64,000 nt of DNA from Hysterangium stoloniferum (lineage: Eukaryota > Basidiomycota > Agaricomycetes > Hysterangiales > Hysterangiaceae): the NCBI GenBank assembly GCA_015178975.1, contig WHVD01000001.1, positions 2,418,001-2,482,000 of the forward strand. The letters are read 5' to 3'. A program made the position numbers and the translations under genes. Below are positions 56,535-64,000 of this stretch, in pieces. The notes beneath the pieces are model-generated. The model was not told where the DNA came from, made no database searches, and was given only the letters and a program-made list of their open reading frames with translations. Within the stretch, counting starts at the first letter, position 1; each line of letters starts with the position of its first letter.

Positions 56535-59180
56535 CTATTTGAGACCCAGAAAACCTTGTAGTTTGATAAATTGAGATGGTTCTAAGGCCTTCGTAAAGAT
56601 ATCAGCTAAATTATCCTTCGTATGGATGTAGTGAAGACGAAAATCCCCAGCCTGGACACATTCCCGGAGGAAATGGAACTTAATGTCAATATGTTTGACC
56701 CGGGAGTGAAGGAGGGGATCCTCAGAGAGGGCAGTGGCAGCATTATTGTCACAGAGTATGGTGGTTTTGGAGGGGGGGAGCATGGAAATACTGCGGAAAA
56801 GGCTACGGAGCCAGGTGCCTTCCTTGACAGACTCGAAGGCAGCGACATATTCAGCTTCACATGATGATGCAGCAACGGTTTTTTGCTTTTTTGATGTCCA
56901 AGAAATAATACCAGAGCCAAGGGTGAAGGCATAGCCACTGACGCTGCGACGGGTATCCAAACAATTGGCCCAATCAGAGTGAGTATACCCAATCAAAGAA
57001 AGGGTGTTGGACCCCCCAAGGCATAGTCGGAGATCACGAGTGCCTTTTAAGTATCGAACAACTCGAATGGCAGCAGTCCAGTGGGGAGTTGAGTAGCTGT
57101 CAAGGTATTGAGACAGTTGTTGAACAGCATATGAAATGTCTGGGCGTGTGGAAATAGCAAGATAGAGTAAGCAGCCAACAAGGGACCGGTAGGGTAGTTT
57201 AAGGATGGCATCCAGGCTAGGTTGGGAGAGAGATGTGCGATCGGTCCGACGAAGCTTGAGGTTGTGGTCCATCGGGGTGGAGACGATAGAAGCATGGGTC
57301 TGACCAAATTGGCGGATGATTTTGTCAATCAGAGCTGATTGGGAAAGAAGGGCGAGATGGTTGTGTCGGTCCAATTCAACAGCTATACCAACGACAAAAC
57401 GGACAGAACCCAACTCGGAGATAGTCCAAATGGCACGCATCTGAGTCTTGAAAGATTCATTCTCAGCAGTGTTGCTGGCGATGGACAAGAAGTCGTCGAC
57501 ATGGATGGCTACAATAATAATGCCAGTCGGCGTTTGGCGATAATAGAGACAAGGTTCACATGGAAGCCGAGTAAAGCCCCAGGTGAGCATTTGCTCATTC
57601 ATAGTTTGATTCCAGATACGTCCACTCTGCTTCATGCCATATAGACCACGTAAGATCATCCAGACATAATCATGTTTCCCAGGCTCGGCAAAACCTTCGG
57701 GTTGTTCCATAAACTGAATCTTGTCATCTGGGAGTAGACCGTAAAGAAAAGCGGTCTTAATGTCAATTTGTTGGGCATCCCATCCAAGAGTGGTAGTGAT
57801 GTGGAGGAGTATGCGCCAGGACTCCATGCGTGCAGTAGGTGAGGTGGTTTGATGATAATCCTTTCCATATATTTGCTCGAAACCCTTAAAGACAAGCCTG
57901 ACTTTCCAGCGGACAGCATTGCCATGTTCATCCCTTTTTATGCGGAAAATGGGGCGGCCCTTTCTGATTTTGCACCCTTGAGGAACTTCCGACCTGGGGA
58001 CTAATTTATAGACTCCCATTGCTTTGAGGGAATCAAGTTCATCTTGGAAACCAGCCCGCCACCGCTCTGCATCCCCTGAGCATAACGCCTCCTCCCAAGT
58101 TTTGGGCTCGTCATTGCAAGTGAGTGGATCGATCCCAAGGCCATCGGAGATGGCCACTAAAGCGAGATCAAAGCTAGGGGAGTCGTATCCTGAGTTTAGC
58201 GACAAAAGAGCATCTTGTATTTGCTCCAGGTCAGGAGATGAGGATAGTTCGGGCAAGTCAATGATAGCTTGCGAACGCGCTAATTTTTCAAGGTGCAGGC
58301 ATTCAGCACTATCCTTTGATGCCTGAATGGATTGCTGGAGTCTATTGGACCCCAGGGGAATACCAGCCGTCGTACAAGTGGAGTGGGGAAGAGGTTGCTC
58401 ATTGGGGGGAGGTAATGTGTCTGGCACTTCCAAAATGATAGGGAGTGGTGGGGGTTCATCGTAGGTGTCAATGGAAGAGCTGACGGCAGTAGACCTGGAA
58501 GATAGTGGCAATGGGGATGTGGTAAGGGGAGTGACAATCCCAGATGAAGGTGATTTAGGGTGGCCATCATGACTTTCTAGGAAACGAACGTGATAAGAAC
58601 TATAGATTTGGTGGGTCACTGTATCATAGTATCGATATGATTTTGATTTCGCATCATACCCGACTAGTATGCATTCAATAGAGCGTTCAAATATTTTTGG
58701 GTTTGTTTTGTTTTGAATGAGGACGAAAGCATGAGATCTGATCTCTTTCATGTAAGAGTAGTCAGGGGGGCGCCCGTACCAAAGTTCCCATGGCATCTTG
58801 TTTTGAAGGGTAGTAGTGGTGGTTTTCATGTGAAGATGAGCTGCAGTGAGGTATAATTCATCCCATAAGTAAGCAGGTAGACCAGCATAGATACGCATTG
58901 ATCTCACTTTTCCCATAAGTGTCCGATGCATCCGCTCAACGCGCCCGATGTGTGCCGATGTATAGGATGCAGTAAACTGTTGTTCTGTTCCCCTGAATGC
59001 TAACCAGTTTGACATTTCATGACTCTTGAGTTCTCCATTATCAGTGCGGTATATCCCAACCTTGAGACCTGTCTCGACTTCCCGAGCCCGTTCCCATGTT
59101 TGAAGGTTAGGGAAGGTGTCGCTTTTGTGTTTCAAAGGGATGGTCCATACGTAGCTTGTAAAATCATCAACTATATTCAT
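56535..59180 (-). CDS. Ty1/copia polyprotein, integrase core to RNase H (881-codon open frame)
   Basis: An uninterrupted frame. Integrase catalytic Asp residues are in NIVDDFTSYVW (start) and RTDNGE (about residue 48), and the Glu in IGRVERMHRTL (about 84). Reverse transcriptase motifs are KTAFLYGLLPDD and the catalytic HVDDFLSIA. RNase H has SDWANCLDTRRSVSGY, SCEAEYVAAFESVK, VKHIDIKFHFLRE and ADIFTKALEP. It ends 41 bp before the 3' LTR. The lack of any stop over 2.6 kb points to recent activity, but the start shown is only the first Met after a solo LTR (59257-60053) that cuts integrase; the protein was once part of a longer polyprotein with the pieces at 60.06-60.78 kb. Confidence 0.9.
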   Translation of the reverse strand: MNIVDDFTSYVWTIPLKHKSDTFPNLQTWERAREVETGLKVGIYRTDNGELKSHEMSNWLAFRGTEQQFTASYTSAHIGRVERMHRTLMGKVRSMRIYAGLPAYLWDELYLTAAHLHMKTTTTTLQNKMPWELWYGRPPDYSYMKEIRSHAFVLIQNKTNPKIFERSIECILVGYDAKSKSYRYYDTVTHQIYSSYHVRFLESHDGHPKSPSSGIVTPLTTSPLPLSSRSTAVSSSIDTYDEPPPLPIILEVPDTLPPPNEQPLPHSTCTTAGIPLGSNRLQQSIQASKDSAECLHLEKLARSQAIIDLPELSSSPDLEQIQDALLSLNSGYDSPSFDLALVAISDGLGIDPLTCNDEPKTWEEALCSGDAERWRAGFQDELDSLKAMGVYKLVPRSEVPQGCKIRKGRPIFRIKRDEHGNAVRWKVRLVFKGFEQIYGKDYHQTTSPTARMESWRILLHITTTLGWDAQQIDIKTAFLYGLLPDDKIQFMEQPEGFAEPGKHDYVWMILRGLYGMKQSGRIWNQTMNEQMLTWGFTRLPCEPCLYYRQTPTGIIIVAIHVDDFLSIASNTAENESFKTQMRAIWTISELGSVRFVVGIAVELDRHNHLALLSQSALIDKIIRQFGQTHASIVSTPMDHNLKLRRTDRTSLSQPSLDAILKLPYRSLVGCLLYLAISTRPDISYAVQQLSQYLDSYSTPHWTAAIRVVRYLKGTRDLRLCLGGSNTLSLIGYTHSDWANCLDTRRSVSGYAFTLGSGIISWTSKKQKTVAASSCEAEYVAAFESVKEGTWLRSLFRSISMLPPSKTTILCDNNAATALSEDPLLHSRVKHIDIKFHFLRECVQAGDFRLHYIHTKDNLADIFTKALEPSQFIKLQGFLGLK

Positions 59181-59256
59181 AATATAATTATTTCCAATTT
59201 GTGATGTTACAGCATGTGGTCCAGACAGATCTATCCAGACTTTTTCGAGCCTCCTG

Positions 59257-60053
59257 TGTTAGGATACACACACAGGGCGGGTTTCTGGAGAAACCCGCGG
59301 GATATCCGGTAGGACTTGGCTTCAGCTTATAGGCTGCGCCCTCGCTAGATCGTGTTGTCCAATTTCAGACAGGCGGACAGGAGTCCCAGGAGTCCGGGCG
59401 GGGGTTCGTGAGTTGTGAGTTGTGAGTCGAGATGGTCGAGAGAGTTTAGATGCGTCGGAGCCCGTGGGCTCCGACTAGTGTGAGCGGTCTGATAAGAGTA
59501 GGGTTTAGAGAGGAAAATGTATTAGATCACTGGGGGGAATCTAAGCTAATTTTCTGACTGGATTGTATGTACAACATCTGCCAGTTTATATAGACCGTGG
59601 AATGCATGACATACCGAATCCAGTAATAATGAGACGAAGCGAACAAAACATAAAACGGGAATGATAAACACCAAATTGGTGTTAGGAACGGGATGGAACG
59701 GAGCAGAGTCCGAATCGTGACAAAGCATAACCCATAACGGGAAACGGAGCGGAAGCGGAGTCCTAAATCATGACAGGTCATTTGACTAAAATGGGAACGG
59801 GGCTCGATTAGAGCGGTGATGGGATTCTGAGCGGGTTCCAGTGACTGATGCGTGGGACAAAGACGGACATAGCCAGAGACGGGGTCCGGGGGAAGTCCGG
59901 TGACTGATATGTGTCTTAATGAGGTCGAGCGTAACGAGTCTTGACGTAACAGAGTCCGGGCGGGAAATCCTATAAACAGACGATTGGTGCTTGTAGCGCG
60001 TGGGGGCGTACGAGTTAGTGCCCGGAGTCCGGCGGGATTGTCCGGTCGTAACA
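59257..60053 (-). mobile_element. Solo LTR (family A) inside the copia integrase, TSD TCCTG
   Basis: Begins TGTTAGGATACACACACAGG and ends GGTCGTAACA on the plus strand, 797 bp, with TCCTG on both sides (59252-59256 and 60054-60058). The copia frame reads KICEEG/CSKNM-type sequence before and RRLEKVWIDLSG after it, so the integrase was cut at the start of its core. It is a close relative of 3198-3950 and 1-684. Confidence 0.95.
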
Positions 60054-60783
60054 TCCTGGTCCCCCTATGCCCTAACCCCTCCTCACATATTTTTGGAACA
60101 GGAGACTTTGTCTGCTTTCCAATGATACATGAGTCGCATTTGGGGGGGGGCAGTAGTTGAGGCTGGTCGCGCACCTTTCATCAGGCCATTGTTGAGCATG
60201 TCAGTGATGGATTTGTAGTTAGCATGCCCAAGGCGGCGGTGCCAAGTCTCGAGAGTGGGTAGATTTTGCATGATGAGAGCATGTTCCACTTGTGCAGAGT
60301 GTAGCATCAATGAGTAGGTTTTTGTGTGTGAGTAAGGAGCCACAGGCAATTATGGAGTTAGATGACTTGGTACTGAGCCAACAAGAGTCATGATCGAAAT
60401 GTGCGATAACGTTGGAGTCACAAGTGAGGTATCGAACCGAGATTAAGCATACGACTGCTTCAGGGATGTAAAGCACGTCCCGAAGAAGGATGTGGGATCC
60501 TCGGCCTAGACGTATTTTGATATCGCCTATTCCAATGGCCCATATAGATGATCCTCCTAAACCTCTTACAGAACGAGGTGTGACGGCTCTTAAGGTGATG
60601 AAGTCGGTTTGATCAGGTGATATATGTATAGTTGCACTGCTATCCAACCAAAAGGGGTTAGTCTCCGTAGATAATGGAGTTCGGCTTGTTTGTGATAATG
60701 GTTGGACAGTAGAGGTGCTCAGGATGGTGAGAGATGGTTGACTGTGCTTGTTCCAATCCACGGTAGTTTGCAGCTCCTCCTCT
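60054..60783 (-). pseudogene. Ty1/copia protease and pre-integrase segment
   Basis: The minus strand encodes the protease motif FWLDSSATIHISPD (near 60650), LRDVLYIPEAVVCLISV, then the pre-integrase zinc motif WHRRLGHANYKS and CDSCIIGKQTKSP (H..H..C..C). Frameshifts near 60305 and at the G run 60142-60150 split it. Upstream Gag and the 5' LTR are missing: at about 60783 the frame runs into K8 sequence. Confidence 0.85.
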
Positions 60784-61628
60784 TTCATAGTCATAATCGT
60801 TGTGGTTCGCGACCGATATGGTGCGTAACAGTTGCAAGTCCCTTCGATCGACCAAATACTGTCTCATTACGATAAAACCACGGACATGATCTTTGAGACA
60901 GAACGGGCGTACGCGTTCACTAATATCGTTTCTTCCTCTGCCTGTGACCGATGAAAACGAATCAAGGATACCGCGTAACTGACGTATGATATCGTCCATT
61001 CTGGTATCATCGACGGCTACGAGCTGAGCGACGGTTAATGATGTATCCAGCGAAAAATACATCTAAAGAGCCAATATGTATAACGAGCGACTCCGATTGT
61101 CACCTTCTTTCAGCACGCACCATTGCCTCTTTCTCCGCTTCTTCCAATCGCCTTTGCAGTCTGGTGATAGACCTATCTCGTTGTCGCATCCAAGACACGA
61201 CGTGTGCTTTAAGACCTTTTCTTGGTGTGTATGACCGTGCAAGCGCAAGAACATCCTCAAGTGCACTGAAAACAGTTATTTGTTTGTCAAGTCCGGTTAC
61301 CCAGTGAGTCTCAAGTTCTTACTTCTGATAATCGTCCAATATAGTTTTGAAATTGTCCGGGATATTCTCCCACTTCCCCCTCAGCTGATCGTGGAAAGCG
61401 ACGAGGCGACGTCCAGTAGTCCGGACAAGGTGATTCAACCTCTCGTTTTGCTCCCCGCTTGCCTGATGGTTGTGAATTATGATCCACATTAGCTCTTAAA
61501 CTAGTGATGATGCAGACGACCTGCCTTTATAACGTTCATGATCTCCAAAACAAGGGTTGCTGCACTCTTAAGCCAGGGAGCGGAACGGCATCGCCAGCGA
61601 CTTTGACAACAATGGCTGCAATGTCCAT
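60784..61628 (-). pseudogene. K8: 3'-truncated K copy fused to copia
   Basis: ATG at 61628; exons 1-4 of the MLKL-like domain with RQRDRSITRLQRRLEEAEK and FSLDTSLTVAQLVAVDDTRM, then RQYLVDRRDLQLLRTISVAN without the TAG. The first exon has a one-base loss (CTTAAGAGTGC for CTTAAAGAGTGC, about 61568) and its donor is GCAGGT instead of GTGGGT. The copy stops at DYDYE, where copia sequence begins. Confidence 0.75.
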
Positions 61629-62176
61629 GAGCGGTGGTCGATGATCTTAGTAGATGGTGAGAGACAGTTGCTCTTTGGCACGTCGAGGCGCTGTACTTGT
61701 TATTGGCTGTGCCCTGGGATAGTGCGCCGGATTGGTAGGGGAAATGCAGTGTTGATCCCACCAACAACACACTCATATTCAAAGGTCGTAATCACGGAGT
61801 GGACTTTGTCCGGAGTGGAACTGCTGAATAGAATGGATTAGATAGATAATTCGTCATTCAAAGAAATGCGGCACGATCTTTTCAATGGTTTGTCGACCAA
61901 AATGATAGTGCAGTGATGTGCTAACTGACATATGGCGTTGTAGCGATAGGTCAGTTGTGCCTTGCTTAATAAATAATAAAAGAAGTATGGGATGGTTGTA
62001 ATAAAATCGATTGGAAAAAGTAGTCTATGATTGAAATTTACTTTTCGGGAATTTGCGGTGCTACTATCCACGCTGGCGCACTCGCTCGTTGTCACATTTG
62101 TCTCGCCAATCATGTATGATATAGCTATTTTGTATTTGAGTCCTACTAAATTACACGGTGTGCATTATGCATAAAA
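61629..62176 (-). promoter_or_regulatory. Promoter block of K8 and distal flank
   Basis: Reverse of the conserved block (CATATGGCGTTGTAGCGATAG, GATGTGCTAACTG, TAGGGGAAATGCAGTG). It stays alike to the K7 upstream region out to CACGGTGTGCATTATGCATAAAA (62154-62176), then changes to retroelement sequence. Confidence 0.55.
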
Positions 62177-62520
62177 GAATATTAGGTATAACGAGTATTG
62201 CAGAAGTAAGCGCGCGTATGAAAAAGGTGAGACAAAAATGTCTCGAAAAGACGCAACGTGTCATATGTTCAATCTCCTCTCGAATGTACTCTTATATACG
62301 TGTAGTATAACTAGGGAATCTCTCAGCGAACGTTTATTCGCTGAGAGTAAGTGATATGTGTATTGCCTCATCACGAAACAAAACTTATCTATGTACTTAA
62401 ACGTCTTTAGGTATTGTATAATATAGTGAACGTTTATTCGCTGAGATACTTAAACGTCTTTAGGTTATGGTCCGGCTCTTTATATTGATAGAAAACAATT
62501 AACAAGCCATTCTAATTAAT
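62177..62520 (+). repeat. Probable 5' LTR and leader of a second Ty1/copia element
   Basis: Starts where K8 flank homology ends and leads to a Gag start at 62528. It holds a perfect 11-bp hairpin (CTCTCAGCGAA, six-base loop, TTCGCTGAGAG; 62320-62347), a partial second copy of it at 62427-62447, and the string ACTTAAACGTCTTTAGGT twice (62395 and 62449). LTR ends were not located with confidence, and the second LTR would lie outside the window. Confidence 0.5.
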
Positions 62521-62527
62521 CGCTGAA

Positions 62528-64000
62528 ATGATTACCCTGGACAAAATTAAGAATTATGAAATAAGCACTGCGAGTGCTTACCAAGTTTTTCTGAAGTTAC
62601 GCAAAGACAATTATTTTACTTGGAGTGCGAGTATGAAAACCATGCTGGAGTCTTTGAATCAATGGAAGGTTGTAACTGGAGAACTGGTGGATCCTATACA
62701 CGTAGACACGAAGGTTCTGACGATGGAGGAACTTGAGATCAAAGAGGCCTGGGAACTTCTAAAGAAGAGGGCCTATAGCGAGATAATGCTCTGCGTTGAA
62801 GAGAGCCCAGGGTGGCTATAATGGTGGATAGTAATCCAGTTAATGCATGGGAAACTTTGAAGATGACTTACGGAACACGATTGGCCAATAGTCGTGCGAC
62901 ACTACTTTCCGAACTCGTTCGTACGTGTTACGATGGGACAGGAATTATTGAATATAAATCCCAAATGGACTCCATCAGACTTAAATTGTTGGAGGCTGGT
63001 CATGCCATCACGAATGCTGACTACCTCAGCCTATTCATGAGTATGCTGCCCAAAGATTTCAATATAATGTCAATGACAATCGATTATGACATTGATACTG
63101 TCGAAGAAGTAGTCAATAAACTGCGTCAAGTAGAGATTCAAAAATAAATACATCCAGGCTATGGTGAAGGTTCTGCATTTCGTGCCCAGAGGGGCAAAGG
63201 GTCCATGTTTCGCCCCCAGAGGGGAATCAGTACGCAGCAAGGAGCATTTCGTAATAGGGGTCGTGGTCGTGCTGCCATTCCACGAGGAACACAGATCAGG
63301 AGGAGTACTCCACAATCTAGTTGTTTCGAATGCGGGGATTTGTCGCATTGGGCAAGTAATTGTCCTAAGAGAAAGCAGCGATATGCTCAGCAATCTGAAC
63401 ATTGGAAGAACCAAAATAAAAGTAACAACTCATCTGGAAATATGCCATCTCCCTCAGTTGCAAGTAGGGGAATGTTTACCACCATCGAATCCACATTTTT
63501 CTTGAGCAAGGAAAGTGTGCCACATAAATATTTCTTTGATTCTGCAGCATCAGGACATTATGTGCCGAGTATGTATGACTTACACGATTTTATGGCATAT
63601 AAAAATCCAAAGAAAATCCAAACGGTGAATGGCACTTATATTTATGCCAGAGGTATTGGAACATTGCATTTCAAGGTTACGGAACATGGTCTGGAGTTTA
63701 TAGGTGAAATTCCCAATGTCGAATGGACTCCTGAAGTTAAAGTGTGACTCCTTAATCCCACGCAGTTTTTCAAAGATGGATATCACATTATGTTGAGCAA
63801 AACAGGTTCTACAATAGTCGATTCATCAGGATGTACACTCATTGAGGCGAATGAGAGAGGTAATGTATACCCTTTCCAGCTGGATATGATTTCCGTGTCA
63901 CCACCAGTATGTGAATATACAAATTTATCAGACAATGAATTACAAAATAGGTTGGAAGACGTACCTATGATATTTTCCGTGAATTCGGCATGCGATATTA
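62528..64000 (+). pseudogene. Ty1/copia gag-protease region, decayed, continues past window
   Basis: Gag of the UBN2/gag-copia type (62528-63147): YFTWSASMKTMLESLNQWK, then NAWETLKMTYGTRLANSRAT and LPKDFNIMSMTIDYDI. A one-base shift near 62815 and a TAA at 63145-63147 interrupt it. The zinc knuckle CFECGDLSHWASNC (C-x2-C-x4-H-x4-C) follows at about 63322, then the protease motif FFDSAASGHYVPS (about 63532). A TGA at 63745 breaks it again, and coding sequence resumes in the same frame (LLNPTQFFKDGYHIMLSKTG). It is a different lineage from the minus-strand copia element. Confidence 0.85.

Noticed and set aside
57339-58326. Plus-strand frames of about 100 codons
   Set aside because: They are antisense to the intact copia polymerase frame and have no support.

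Overview
This window looks like a repeat-rich, gene-poor stretch of a basidiomycete (Agaricomycete-type) nuclear genome. The grounds are: many GT..AG introns of about 40-90 bp (mostly 53-65), Ty3/gypsy and Ty1/copia retroelements, a UBP14/USP5-type deubiquitinase, an MLKL-like helical domain joined to kinase-like sequence (an architecture known from Agaricomycetes), and a DUF6533-like membrane protein. The species cannot be told from the sequence. No rRNA, tRNA, CRISPR array or bacterial operon was seen.

Layout. 1-4.8 kb: a decayed Ty3/gypsy polymerase split by two solo LTRs, each with an exact 5-bp target-site duplication, and flanked by further LTR fragments; one of the solo LTRs carries a 16-bp minisatellite. 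4.86-5.33 kb: an inverted, truncated paralogue of the main gene. 7.65-10.08 kb: the one gene I can close end to end, with nine exons, eight introns all in phase 2, and a 655-residue product with two zinc fingers and a cysteine cluster. 10.6-12.9 kb: two related decayed gene fragments of unknown family. 14.5-62.2 kb: an array of decayed copies of a two-gene unit. Gene K has an MLKL/HeLo-like N-terminal helical domain, a kinase N-lobe-like segment and unrecognised C-terminal domains. Gene U is a UBP14/USP5-family ubiquitin hydrolase. K copies lie at 15.1, 20.5, 27.2 (inverted scrap), 27.5, 33.4, 42.0, 45.2, 54.2 (minus) and 61.6 kb (minus). U copies follow most of them.

The array has been reshaped by a large inverted repeat (about 43.5-49.8 kb against 50.0-56.2 kb), by four solo LTRs, by a 2.35-kb insertion and by deletions at junctions. 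From 56.2 to 60.8 kb lies a Ty1/copia element (minus) whose 3' LTR and RT/RNase H are intact, whose integrase is split by another solo LTR, and whose 5' end is fused to a K copy. From 62.2 kb to the end is a second, decayed Ty1/copia element (plus).

K and U keep the same order and strand in nearly every copy, so they were duplicated as a pair. A fungal MLKL-like/kinase protein suggests a link to regulated cell death or self/non-self recognition, but that is inference. No K or U copy here is free of stops, frameshifts or truncation, so the array looks like a graveyard or a sequence reservoir; intact founders would have to lie elsewhere.
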